Made by a program: the position numbers and the translations under genes
Origin: Lichenihabitans sp033947565
GTDB taxonomy: Bacteria; Pseudomonadota; Alphaproteobacteria; Rhizobiales; Beijerinckiaceae
Length of the DNA stretch: 33,045 bases
Direction of reading: 5' to 3'
NCBI RefSeq assembly: GCF_033947565.1
Contig: NZ_JARPVX010000041.1
Span: forward strand, 1-33,045
Notes under the pieces: generated by a model
The model's input: the letters and a program-made list of their open reading frames with translations, nothing else
What the model was told of the DNA's origin: nothing
The model's database searches: none
Part shown: in pieces, positions 1 to 7,867 of the stretch
How the letters are laid out: every line of letters starts with the position of its first letter
Position numbering within the stretch: position 1 is the first letter of the stretch

Positions 1-84
1 GACGGACATCCTGATCGGCTACCGCCTCGCTTCCGCACTTGTGGGTAATTGAAAGGTTCGGCTGACGCTTACTGACCAGGCACC

Positions 85-382
85 GTGGCGAGCAGCTCGT
101 CGAACGACCGGAGTGCGCTCGCGGCGCGTCTCGGCGCAACCGTGGTCGAGCCCGACGCCGTCTTCGCGGATGGCGCGGTTGACGGCGTCGTCATCGCCAG
201 CCCCACCGACACGCATGTGGCGCTGCTGCGCGCGGCCGCCGCGGCCGGCAAGGCCATCTTCTGCGAGAAGCCGGTCAGCCTCGATTTCGCGACCGTGGTG
301 GCGGTCGCGGCTGCCGTGACGGCGAGTCGCGTCCCCTGCATGCTCGGCTTCCAGCGCCGCTACGACCCGAACTTTGCCTCGA
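85..382 (+). pseudogene. Remnant of a Gfo/Idh/MocA (IolG-like) dehydrogenase, N- and C-terminally truncated
   Basis: Frame 1 encodes about 100 residues typical of the NAD-binding domain of inositol 2-dehydrogenase-like enzymes: a segment reading VVIASPTDTHVALL, then IFCEKPVSLD with the conserved EKP, then MLGFQRRYDPNF with the conserved RRYD. The N-terminal GxGxxG Rossmann start is absent and frame 1 has a stop (TGA) at 73-75. The GTG at 85 is only where the open frame begins and is not a credible start codon. After RRYDPNF the frame loses all similarity, and a different gene fragment continues in frame 2. It is a homologue of, not a copy of, the intact iolG at 5754-6758. The first 84 bases hold no convincing gene; frame 2 gives a short tail that stops at 50-52. 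Confidence 0.7.
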
Positions 383-715
383 TACGACCACACGCTCTAC
401 GCCGGCATGGACCCTGTGGCGACGTTGGAGCGCTACGCCGACCGGCTCGAATACATTCATTTCAAAGACATCGACGAAGCCGTGCTGGCGACCGTCATGC
501 GCGAGCGCATCCGCTTCTTCGACGCGTGTGCGAAAGGCGTCATGTGCCCGATCGGGCGCGGCATCATCGACTACCCCGCGATCCGTCACCTGCTCACCCG
601 CTTGTGCTACGCAGGCTTCATTACGGTCGAGCAGGAGCGCGATCCGCGCGACGCGGGCAGCAGCCTGGCCGACGTCAAGGCGAGCCGCGACTATCTCCGC
701 GGCATCGGCTTCTGA
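374..715 (+). pseudogene. Remnant: C-terminal half of an IolE-like TIM-barrel isomerase/dehydratase
   Basis: Frame 2 encodes about 110 residues matching the C-terminal part of the xylose isomerase-like TIM-barrel family that contains inosose dehydratase. Recognisable pieces are YAGMDPVATLERYADRLEYIHFKD (compare GGSNPAKLAATYRDRITHVHCKD in the intact IolE at 13843-14742), an IDYPAI segment aligned with VDYTAVF, and VEQERDP aligned with LEAEQDP. The N-terminal 170 or so residues, with the other metal ligands, are missing. The fragment begins inside the IolG-like remnant, so the two old genes are joined in different frames, most simply by a deletion. It probably makes no functional protein. The ordinary TGA at 713-715 closes it. 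Confidence 0.7.
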
Positions 716-1088
716 GTCGAGGAACAGCGCAGACGAACGACGAACGCCGCTGGGCGGGCACCCCATCGAATCCGCTGGGCCATGGCGGGCGGCGACCAGC
801 CAGATCGGCTACGGCCATCGCCCGGCGGCGCTGCGCGACCGGGTGTCCGACCTCCGGGCCGGGTATTTTTCGACATCGCCCCCAGGCGTGGCCGCGCCTT
901 CCTGGGTGAGACTCGGCCTCGACCTGGCACGTCACAACCCCGACGTTCCAAGAACGGCGCCTTCGGTACGATGTGGTCGTGCGCCCATAGAACGGAGCCG
1001 CGCTGCTGCGGCCCTGCAGCGGCGCCCATCAACTCCCGATCGTCACGGCGCGTCGATCCGCGTGTCCCGAGAAGGGTCGCGCTTCGGC
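716..1088. other. Gene-free stretch between the remnants and the ABC permease
   Basis: About 370 bases with only shadow-like open frames of biased Arg/Pro/Ala composition. Apart from the hairpin at 1000-1025 I see no conserved protein motif, promoter or repeat. It may be further decayed sequence from the rearranged region to its left. Confidence 0.4.
1000..1025 (-). terminator. Hairpin downstream of the inositol transporter operon
   Basis: GCGCTGCTGC and GCAGCGGCGC form a 10-bp stem with one G-T wobble around a 6-base loop, 64 bases past the permease stop codon on the minus strand. There is no clear T-run, so it is either a weak intrinsic terminator or an mRNA 3'-end stabiliser for the minus-strand operon. 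Confidence 0.35.
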
Positions 1089-2114
1089 TCACGCTTTGCG
1101 GCGGCGCTTCTGCCGGTACTGGTCGGCCACCACGGCCGCCACGATGATGATGCCCTTCACGATGCCTTGGAAATAAGCGTCGACGCCGATGAAGGTGAAG
1201 CCAGAGGTCATCACGCCGAGGATCAGGGTGCCGATCACGGTGCCAGTGATGCGCCCGGCGCCGCCCGACAGGCTGACGCCGCCGATCACCGCTGCCGCGA
1301 TGGCGTCGAGCTCGTAGCCGAGACCCATGGAGGCCTGGCCGCTCTGGGCTCGGGCCGCCGTGACGAGGCCCGCCATCCCGGACAGCACGCCCGCGATCGT
1401 GTAGACCAGGATGATATGGCGATTGACGTTGATGCCGCTGACGCGCGCGGCCTGCGGATTGGCGCCGATCGCATAGGTGAACTTGCCATAGCGGGTGTAG
1501 CGCAGCGCGATGTGGAAGATCACCGCCGAGATCAGGAAGATGGCCACTGGCACGGCGCCAGAGCCGATCCAGGTGTAGTTTTCCGCCAGCATCGAGATCG
1601 GCTGGCCACGCGTATAGACCTGCGCGACGGAGCGGGCCGTCACCATCATGCCGAGCGTCGCGATGAAGGGTGGGATGGCCGTGATCGCGATGAGCGAGCC
1701 GTTGATGCAGCCCGCGATGCCGCCGATGACGAGCCCGCATAGGATCGGCACCAGGAACGGCAGGCCGCTAAGCGACGGGAACACGGCCCGGGCGTAGCCG
1801 GGTTCCTGCGCCAGACTCGCGGCCACCATGGCCGACACGGCCAGGACGGAGCCCGACGACAGGTCGATGCCGCCCGTGATGATGACCTGCGTTACCCCGA
1901 TGGCGATAAGGCCCACAACCGACACCTGGAGGATCATCACCAGCAGGCGTTGCTGGTTGCCGAGGAAGCTCTGGCCGCGCATGCCCCAGCCGAGCGCCTC
2001 GAACAGGAGCGCGATGCCGATCAGGACGGCCAGGATGCCGAATTCCGTAGGGAGGCGGCGTGTGCGGCCAGCCTTCTTCTCGGCTACCGCGATCGTGTTG
2101 GTCAGGGGTTCCAT
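1089..2114 (-). CDS. Sugar (inositol) ABC transporter permease, RbsC/BPD_transp_2 family
   Basis: This is the inner-membrane channel subunit of a CUT2-type sugar importer, 341 residues, the normal length for RbsC-like permeases. A short cytoplasmic N-terminus is followed by about eight to ten hydrophobic segments. The family's conserved stretches are visible: ITGGIDLSSGSVLA near residue 80, NGSLIAITAIPPFIATLGMM near 140, and AAAVIGGVSLSGGAGRITGT near 275. The start ATG has GAGGAGG about 6 bases upstream. It is the last gene of the minus-strand operon, 67 bases after the ATPase gene. The neighbouring iolI, iolG and iolH-like genes make myo-inositol or a related cyclitol the likely substrate. 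That assignment is inference; the family alone only says pentose, hexose or polyol. Confidence 0.9.
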   Translation of the reverse strand: MEPLTNTIAVAEKKAGRTRRLPTEFGILAVLIGIALLFEALGWGMRGQSFLGNQQRLLVMILQVSVVGLIAIGVTQVIITGGIDLSSGSVLAVSAMVAASLAQEPGYARAVFPSLSGLPFLVPILCGLVIGGIAGCINGSLIAITAIPPFIATLGMMVTARSVAQVYTRGQPISMLAENYTWIGSGAVPVAIFLISAVIFHIALRYTRYGKFTYAIGANPQAARVSGINVNRHIILVYTIAGVLSGMAGLVTAARAQSGQASMGLGYELDAIAAAVIGGVSLSGGAGRITGTVIGTLILGVMTSGFTFIGVDAYFQGIVKGIIIVAAVVADQYRQKRRRKA

Positions 2115-2181
2115 GCGGTCCTCCTCGGCTGTGGGATCCGGCGACCGTTGGACCGCGCCGGTTGGAAAAGGGCTGGCCGCA

Positions 2182-3717
2182 TCATGCGGCCGCGAGTTGC
2201 ATGATCGAGACCTGGTCGGCCTTGTCTCTGTCGAGGATGCCGGTGACGCGGCCCTCGTGCATCACAATAATGCGGTCCGACATGCCGAGCACTTCGGGCA
2301 ACTCCGACGAGATCATGATCACCGCGACCCCCTGGCCCGCGAGGCGCGAGATGAGGCGGTGGATCTCGGCCTTGGCGCCGACGTCGATGCCGCGGGTCGG
2401 CTCGTCGAGGATGAGGATCTTGGGATTGGTCAGGAGCCAGCGGCCGATCAGCACCTTCTGCTGGTTGCCGCCGCTGAGGTTCTCGATGCGCTCGTGCAGG
2501 TCGGGCGTCTTGACCCGCATGGCATCCTTCATCTTGCCGCACTCGACGTCGACACGGCCCTGCTGCACGAAGCCGCCCGCCGTATAGCGGTCGGTCAGCA
2601 CCGCCATCTGCATGTTCTCGAGCACGCTGAGGCTGAGAAAGCAGCCGGTGTCCTTACGGTCCTCGGTCAGCAGCGCCATGCCGGCCTTCATGCCGTCCCG
2701 CGGCGAGCGGATGTCGATATGCTCGCCGTTGAGCCGGATTTCACCGCTCGTCGCAGGCGTGACGCCGAAGATCGTCTCGGCCACGTTGGTGCGGCCCGAT
2801 CCAACAAGGCCCGCGAGGCCCAGGATCTCGCCCTTGCGCAGGTCGAACGAAACGCCGCGGAACACGCCCTCGAGGGCGAGATCCTTCACGCTCAGCACCA
2901 CCTCGCCGATGGTAGCCTCTTCCTTTGGAAACATCTGAGTGATCTCGCGCCCCACCATGGCCGAAATCACCTGGTCGCGCGTGATGTCCTTTGACGCGTG
3001 GGTGGCGATGTAGCGCCCGTCGCGGAAGATCGAGACCTCGTCCGCGATGGTGAAAAGCTCGTTCATCTTGTGGGTGATGTAGACGATGCCCTTTCCCTGG
3101 TCCCGCAGGTCCCGGATTATGCGGAACAGGTGGTCGACCTCCCGGTCGGTCAGGGCAGAGGTCGGCTCGTCCATGATGAGCACGTCGGACTCATAGGAGA
3201 CCGCCTTGGCGATCTCGATCATCTGCCGGTTGGCCACCGAATGGTCGCGCACCTCCGAGGCCGGGTCGATGTCGATGGCAAGGCGTTCGAACAGGGCGGC
3301 GGTGCGGCGGTTCATCTCGCGGTGGTCGACGAAACCGAACCGCAGCGGCTCGCGGCGGATCCAGATATTTTCCGCCACCGTCATATAGGGCATCAGGTTG
3401 AGTTCCTGATGGATCATGGCGATGCCGGCCTCGAGCGCGTCGAGCGGGGTCGCGATGCGGATCTCGTTGCCCTTCAGCCGGATGGTGCCCGAATCGGGCG
3501 GGTAGACCCCGGCGATGATCTTCATCAGCGTCGACTTGCCGGCGCCGTTCTCGCCCATCAGGGCATGCACGCTGCCCCGGCGGATGCGGAGGTCGACGTT
3601 GTCGAGCGCCACGACGCCCGGGAAGGCCTTGCGGACGTTGCTGACCTCGAGGAGGTATTCCGCGTTGGGAACCACGCCTGCCTCGCGGATCATCTTGAAC
3701 GTCTGCGGACTGAGCAT
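2182..3717 (-). CDS. Sugar (inositol) ABC transporter ATP-binding protein, tandem ABC domains
   Basis: A cytoplasmic ATPase of the RbsA/MglA/AraG type, 511 residues, with two fused nucleotide-binding domains. Domain 1 has Walker A GENGAGKS at 55-62, a family-typical degenerate signature (SVANRQMIEIAKA) and Walker B VLIMDEPTSAL. Domain 2 has the usual degenerate Walker A (GLVGSGRTN), signature LSGGNQQKV and Walker B ILILDEPTRGID. Tandem domains with a degenerate second P-loop are normal in CUT2 importers. The chosen ATG at 3717 follows a GAGAGG-like ribosome site, and the ABC domain begins only about 20 residues in, which fits. It lies between the iolH-like gene and the permease gene with 67-base gaps on both sides, so all are probably co-transcribed. 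Confidence 0.93.
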   Translation of the reverse strand: MLSPQTFKMIREAGVVPNAEYLLEVSNVRKAFPGVVALDNVDLRIRRGSVHALMGENGAGKSTLMKIIAGVYPPDSGTIRLKGNEIRIATPLDALEAGIAMIHQELNLMPYMTVAENIWIRREPLRFGFVDHREMNRRTAALFERLAIDIDPASEVRDHSVANRQMIEIAKAVSYESDVLIMDEPTSALTDREVDHLFRIIRDLRDQGKGIVYITHKMNELFTIADEVSIFRDGRYIATHASKDITRDQVISAMVGREITQMFPKEEATIGEVVLSVKDLALEGVFRGVSFDLRKGEILGLAGLVGSGRTNVAETIFGVTPATSGEIRLNGEHIDIRSPRDGMKAGMALLTEDRKDTGCFLSLSVLENMQMAVLTDRYTAGGFVQQGRVDVECGKMKDAMRVKTPDLHERIENLSGGNQQKVLIGRWLLTNPKILILDEPTRGIDVGAKAEIHRLISRLAGQGVAVIMISSELPEVLGMSDRIIVMHEGRVTGILDRDKADQVSIMQLAAA

Positions 3718-3784
3718 CAGGCCTCTCCCATCGGGCTTCGCCGAGATCGTGGACGTTTCGCGGCTGGCTTCCGCGCCGAAGCTT

Positions 3785-4687
3785 TCACTTCGCCCAATAC
3801 TTGTCGACGTAGCGCTGCATCTCGGCCCGCATGAAGGTGCCGGACAGATCGGCCTTATCCTCCCAAGCGAAGACGCAGGAGGTCATGATGCCGTCAAAGC
3901 CGATCTCCGCAAGCGTGCCGAAGAACTCGTCCCACGGCACCTCGCCCTGGCCGATGTTAAGGTGCTGATGCACTCGCGCCTGCGTGCCGGGGGGATTTAG
4001 GATATAGCGTAGGCCGGACGAGGCGCGGTGGTTGAAGGTGTCGCCCACGTGCACGTGTGCCAGCACGTCGGCGCTTTCGCGCAGCATCGCGGCCGTGTCG
4101 TCACCGAAGTAAAAAGTGTGCGGCGCGCAGTAGAGAAACTTCACGCGCTTCGAGTTGACCGTGCGAATGATGTCGAGCGCCGGCTGGATGGTCTCGCACC
4201 AGTCTTCCGGGTGCGGCTCAACGTGGAGGTTGATCCCTTCGCGCTCGAAGATCGGCACCAACTCCTCCATGGAACGCCACCACGCGTCCTCGCAGGCCTC
4301 GATGGTCGAACCCGTGTGGCAGCAGTAGCAGGACCCCTTGTCGGGGTGAGGGCCGCGGCCGAACTCGGAGTTCATCGTATCGACCCCGAGCTCCACCGCG
4401 ATCTCGATCGCGCGTTTCCAATGCCGTACGGCGGCGAGCCGCTCGACTTCGTCGTTCGAGGCCCAGCGATACATCGGCAGCAGCGAGGCGATCTTGACGT
4501 CCGCGTTCTTGAGCGCCTGCTTGAGGCTGCGGACGCGTTCGGGAAATACGCGCGGCGCCTTAAACCACTCGAGGAAGTCGCCGCGCGGCGCGAGCTCCAT
4601 CCAGTCGAAGCCGAGCTCCTTCACCTTGTGGGGCAGCGCCTCCAGGCTGAGGTGGCGGTGCATGTGCGGATCGATGGCGATCTTCAT
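3785..4687 (-). CDS. iolH: IolH-like sugar phosphate isomerase/epimerase (TIM barrel)
   Basis: A 300-residue xylose isomerase-like TIM-barrel protein. Its signature blocks recall IolH of Bacillus: YRWASNDE near 74, WKRAIEIAVELGV near 90, WWRSMEELVPIFEREGI near 137, APHTFYF near 188, and NPPGTQARVHQHLNIGQGEV near 231. Candidate metal ligands are E157, H190, D216 and H240/H242. The biochemical role of IolH is not well defined; it is thought to act on inosose-type cyclitols. Context strongly supports a cyclitol role, since it lies in an operon with iolI, iolG and the transporter. The ribosome site before the ATG is weak, and two perfect palindromes (GTTTCCGGAAAC and CGCGATCGCG) fill the 36-base gap after the preceding gene. 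The family call is firm; the exact reaction is uncertain. Confidence 0.75.
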   Translation of the reverse strand: MKIAIDPHMHRHLSLEALPHKVKELGFDWMELAPRGDFLEWFKAPRVFPERVRSLKQALKNADVKIASLLPMYRWASNDEVERLAAVRHWKRAIEIAVELGVDTMNSEFGRGPHPDKGSCYCCHTGSTIEACEDAWWRSMEELVPIFEREGINLHVEPHPEDWCETIQPALDIIRTVNSKRVKFLYCAPHTFYFGDDTAAMLRESADVLAHVHVGDTFNHRASSGLRYILNPPGTQARVHQHLNIGQGEVPWDEFFGTLAEIGFDGIMTSCVFAWEDKADLSGTFMRAEMQRYVDKYWAK

Positions 4688-4723
4688 GATTCTGGTTTCC
4701 GGAAACGCGATCGCGATGGGGCG

Positions 4724-5647
4724 TCAGCGGCCGACGTAGGTTTTGTAGTTGTCTTTGCTGACGAGCTCGAACGGCACATCCACATGGCTGCCGACGGGCT
4801 CGCCCTTGATCATCTTGAGCGCGGTGGCGACCGCGACGCGGCCCTGGCTCTTGGCGTCCTGGAACACCGTCACGGCCATGGTGCCCTTGTCCATCTCGGC
4901 CAGGCCGTCGGGAGTGGCATCGACACCGGCCACGACAACCGATTTCGGATCCTGATGCGCCTGTTTCAGCGCCAGGATGGCGCCGATTGCCATCTCGTCG
5001 TTGTTGGCCGCCACCGCATCGATCTTCTCGCCACCAGTGATCCAGTTCGTCATCAGGTCGATGGCTTCGGTCCGCTGATAGTTGGCCGGCTACTTGGCGA
5101 TCACCGTCATGTCGGGGTGTTGGGCCACGACCTTCTCGACGCCCTCTGTCCGAAGCCGCGTCGCCTGGTCGGAGAGCTCCCCCTCCATGACCACGACATT
5201 GCCCTTGTTGCCGAGCAGCTTGGCAATCGCCTCGCCCTGCAGGCGACCCGAGACGTGTTCGTCGGAGGACACGAAGGTGACGCCCTTGGGCAGGTCGGCG
5301 GCGTCCGAACCGCGGTTGACATAGACGAGCGGGATCTTGGCCGCGGTGGCGACTTCGGTCATCTTGGCCGTGGCCGAGGAGTCCACCGCGTTGACGATGA
5401 TGGCGTCGACGTGACGGGCCGCGAAGTTCTGCACTTGGCTGATCTGTTTGGCCGTATCGCCGGCCGCATCCTCGAACTGCACCTCGGTACCGGTCGCCGC
5501 CGCTTCGGCCTTGATGGCATTGATGATGAGCGTCAGGAAGTTCTCGTCGAAATGGGCGATCGAGACGCCGAGCGTGGCGGCGAAGGCCGGTGTCGCGGAC
5601 AGCGCAGCTGCACAGGCAAGGCCCACGGCCCAGTGGCGAAATGGCAT
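4724..5647 (-). pseudogene. Sugar-binding periplasmic protein (second copy) interrupted by an in-frame TAG
   Basis: The reading frame encodes a periplasmic-binding protein of the RbsB/Peripla_BP_4 type, 307 codons from the ATG at 5647, which has GGGAGGA upstream. A signal peptide is evident, with probable cleavage after AFA at residues 21-23. The frame stays open on both sides of a single TAG at 5090-5092 (codon 186). Upstream ends PDMTVIAK and downstream resumes PANYQRTEAIDLMTNWITGG, with no frameshift. The intact paralogue at 6834-7760 has Gln at that exact place (KIVQKQTAEWDR), so the simplest history is CAG to TAG, seen as G to A at plus-strand base 5092. The product would be an exported N-lobe of about 185 residues unable to bind sugar. 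Alternatives are a sequencing error or amber suppression. All other conserved regions, including AANNDEMAIGAILALKQ, look intact, so the lesion is recent. Confidence 0.85.
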
Positions 5648-5706
5648 CTTGGCGTCCTCCCTACGCGGCCTGTGTCCGGCCGTCCCTTGTCGTTGCTGTG
5701 TTCGTT

Positions 5707-5744
5707 CCCGCATCCCGGATCAGCGGATCGAACCGGAATGCGGG
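5707..5744 (-). terminator. Intercistronic hairpin between iolG and the second binding-protein gene
   Basis: CCCGCAT at 5707-5713 pairs with ATGCGGG at 5738-5744. CCGG/CCGG pairing continues inside after one mismatch, leaving a loop of about 14 bases. It lies in the 106-base gap after the iolG stop. There is no T-run, so it more likely tunes mRNA stability or partial termination than ends the operon. Confidence 0.4.
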
Positions 5745-5753
5745 TGCTGGCGG

Positions 5754-6758
5754 CTATGCGTAGAGCGACGGTTTGTCCCGCATCGTCACCGGCGCCCAGG
5801 CGCCCGACTTCAGGGCTACAAGCCCCGCGTCAGTAGCGACCGTGGCCGCATAACCGTCCCACGTGCTCGGGCCCTGCACGGTGCCCTTGCTGGTGGCATC
5901 AAGCCACTCCTGCAGCTCCACGTCGTAGGCCCGGATGAAGCGCTCGCGCCAGTCCTCCGGCACTCGCCCCGAGAACATGCCCTTGGTCTTCACCACCACG
6001 GCATTGCTTTCCGCGATGGTGGCCACGCCCGTCTCGCCCACGATCTCGCCACGGATGTCGTAGCCGTACTCGATGTTGACCGAGGTCTCGATGTTGACGA
6101 GCGCTCCGCCCCGCATGCGCAGGATGGTCATCAGCGGGTCGTGCAGCTCGCCGCCGCGCGCGTTCTGCCGCGGCTTGATCACCAGGGTCTCGCTGATCTC
6201 GTCGTCGAGCAGCCAGCGCGCGATGTCGATGTCGTGCACCGCGGTGTCGACGATCGCCATGTCGCTCGTGTAGTGGCCCGGCACGGACGGATTGCGGTGG
6301 CCGCTCGTCATCATCAGCGGCGCGCCGATCTCGCCCGACTCGATCGTGCGCTTGAGCGCCCGGTAGGCGTGATCGTAGCGCCGCATGAAGCCCACCTGCA
6401 CGAGACGCTTGCCGTGCGCGACCTCCGCCTCGAGGATGTTGAGGCAAGCCTGCTCGGTGGTGGCGAGCGGCTTCTCGCAGAACACGAACTTTCCGGCCTT
6501 GATGGCGGCCGTCACGTATTCCTCGTGGCTCGGCCCCCAGGACGTGACCAGCACGGCATCGACGTTCGGATCGTCGATGACCTCCTGGCCCGTGCCACAG
6601 GCCTTGGCGGCCTTGAGGTTGCCCGCAACCTCCTTGGCGCGCGCCGCGTCGGTGTCGGTCACCGCCACCACCTCGCCGCCGGCCAGCACATGGGTCAGGC
6701 GACGGATGTGATCCTGCCCGATCATGCCGGTGCCGATAACGCCGATCCGAACTGTCAT
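5754..6758 (-). CDS. iolG: Inositol 2-dehydrogenase (Gfo/Idh/MocA family)
   Basis: It oxidises myo-inositol to 2-keto-myo-inositol (scyllo-inosose) with NAD+ in the cytoplasm, the first catabolic step. The 334-residue protein begins with a Rossmann fold, GTGMIG at 9-14, and has the family motif EKP at 95-97 and RRYD near 126. K96, D171 and H175 correspond to the catalytic triad known from Bacillus IolG (K97, D172, H176), and the HDIDIARWLLDDE stretch is well kept. The gene sits between the two binding-protein genes in the transporter operon, which is unusual but keeps uptake and oxidation in one transcript. A strong hairpin lies just upstream of its start. Some members act on scyllo- or chiro-inositol, so the exact stereoisomer is not certain. 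Confidence 0.92.
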   Translation of the reverse strand: MTVRIGVIGTGMIGQDHIRRLTHVLAGGEVVAVTDTDAARAKEVAGNLKAAKACGTGQEVIDDPNVDAVLVTSWGPSHEEYVTAAIKAGKFVFCEKPLATTEQACLNILEAEVAHGKRLVQVGFMRRYDHAYRALKRTIESGEIGAPLMMTSGHRNPSVPGHYTSDMAIVDTAVHDIDIARWLLDDEISETLVIKPRQNARGGELHDPLMTILRMRGGALVNIETSVNIEYGYDIRGEIVGETGVATIAESNAVVVKTKGMFSGRVPEDWRERFIRAYDVELQEWLDATSKGTVQGPSTWDGYAATVATDAGLVALKSGAWAPVTMRDKPSLYA

Positions 6759-6790
6759 AGGTCCGCTTGCTCCGCATCTGAAACGAAGGT

Positions 6791-6821
6791 CCGCGCCGTC
6801 CCGTTGGCCGGGACGGCGCGG
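6791..6821 (-). terminator. Strong intercistronic hairpin after the intact binding-protein gene
   Basis: CCGCGCCGTCCC and GGGACGGCGCGG form a perfect 12-bp stem around the 7-base loop GTTGGCC, directly downstream of the binding-protein stop codon and before iolG. There is no T-run. Such hairpins after the first periplasmic-protein gene commonly stabilise its mRNA and let it be made in excess over the downstream genes. That role is inferred here. Confidence 0.6.
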
Positions 6822-6833
6822 GAGCCGCCGCGC

Positions 6834-7760
6834 TTACTGCGCGTAGTTCTTGTAGTTGTCCTTGGTGACCTTCTCGAAGGGCACGTCGACGAAGGACGGC
6901 ACCTTCTCGCCCTTGATCAGCGCCAGCGCGGTGTCGACCGCGCCCTTGCCCTGGCCCTTGGAGTTCTGGAACACCGTCACATACATGTTGCCGTTGGCGA
7001 CCTCCGCGAGGCCGTCGGCCGTGGCGTCGATGCCGCCGATGCACATGGTCTTCGGGTCGACCCCGGCCTGCTTCAGCGCCAGAATGGCGCCGATCGCCAT
7101 CTCGTCGTTGTTGGCCGCGACGCCGTTGATCTTGTCACCCCCCGTGATCCAGTTGTTCATCAGGTCGATGGCCTTGTTGCGGTCCCACTCGGCCGTCTGC
7201 TTCTGGACGATCTTTATGTCGGGGTTCTTGGCCACGACCTCCTCGACGTCGGCGGTGCGGTCGAGCGCGGCGTTGTTGGAGAGCTGGCCCTGCATGATGA
7301 CGAGGTTGCCCTTGACCTTCATGCATTTGACGAGCTCTTCGGCCTCGAGCACGCCCGACACCTTCTCGTTGGAGCCCACGAAGGAGACCCCGGCCGGCAG
7401 CGTCTTGTCCTCCGGCTTGCGGTTCACGTAGACGAGCGGGATTTTGGCCGCCACCGCCAGCTGGGTCATCTTCGGCGTCGCCGAGGTATCGACCGCGTTG
7501 ACGATGATGGCATCGACCTTCTGGGCGATGAAGTTCTGGATCTGGCTGATCTGCTTCGAGGTGTCGTCGTTGGCGTCCTCTGCCTGCACCGTCGCGCCCT
7601 TGGCCTTGGCTTCCGCCTCAATGGCGTTGCGCACGCTCGTCAGAAAGTTGTCGTCGAACTTGTCCATCGTGACGCCGATGGTGGTGGCCGAGGCGCTGCG
7701 CGCCATGCCGGCCGTCGACAGCGCAACCAGCGCCGCCGACATCAAAAGCTTTGCCCTCAT
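6834..7760 (-). CDS. Sugar (inositol) ABC transporter periplasmic substrate-binding protein
   Basis: This 308-residue binding protein of the RbsB/Peripla_BP_4 family would capture the sugar in the periplasm for the ATPase and permease encoded downstream. The signal peptide has a positively charged start, a hydrophobic core and probable cleavage after ASA (residues 23-25). Typical motifs follow: IGVTMDKFDDNFLTSVRNAI, QISQIQNFIAQKVDAIIVNAVD, AANNDEMAIGAILALKQAG and GGIDATADGL. The start ATG has a clear AGGGAGGA ribosome site. It is the intact paralogue of the amber-broken gene at 4724-5647, and their blocks align throughout. It lies second in the operon after iolI. Myo-inositol as ligand is inferred from the neighbouring iol genes. 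Confidence 0.92.
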   Translation of the reverse strand: MRAKLLMSAALVALSTAGMARSASATTIGVTMDKFDDNFLTSVRNAIEAEAKAKGATVQAEDANDDTSKQISQIQNFIAQKVDAIIVNAVDTSATPKMTQLAVAAKIPLVYVNRKPEDKTLPAGVSFVGSNEKVSGVLEAEELVKCMKVKGNLVIMQGQLSNNAALDRTADVEEVVAKNPDIKIVQKQTAEWDRNKAIDLMNNWITGGDKINGVAANNDEMAIGAILALKQAGVDPKTMCIGGIDATADGLAEVANGNMYVTVFQNSKGQGKGAVDTALALIKGEKVPSFVDVPFEKVTKDNYKNYAQ

Positions 7761-7867
7761 CCCGTTCCTCCCTGGGTCCGGCCGTCCGCCGGATGTGATT
7801 GCGCCGGCGCCCTTCGGGTGAGCGCTCTTGTTCCGTGTTGCCCGGCGCCGGGTGGCGCCGAGGATGC

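Noticed and set aside
13..812. The 10-mer GATCGGCTAC at 13-22 and 803-812, flanking the remnant region
   Set aside because: Too short and with unrelated flanks; not convincing as target-site or attachment repeats, and no integrase or transposase is present.
528..1742. A 404-codon plus-strand open frame running from the remnant region into the permease gene
   Set aside because: Different frame from the TIM-barrel remnant, antisense to the permease and of biased composition.
4695..4715. Two adjacent perfect palindromes (GTTTCCGGAAAC, CGCGATCGCG) before the IolH-like gene
   Set aside because: Short palindromes are frequent at this GC content, they differ from the proposed IolR half-sites, and they lie inside an operon; noted only.
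4028..5836. A 602-codon plus-strand open frame over the IolH-like and second binding-protein genes
   Set aside because: Same reason: antisense shadow without recognisable domains.
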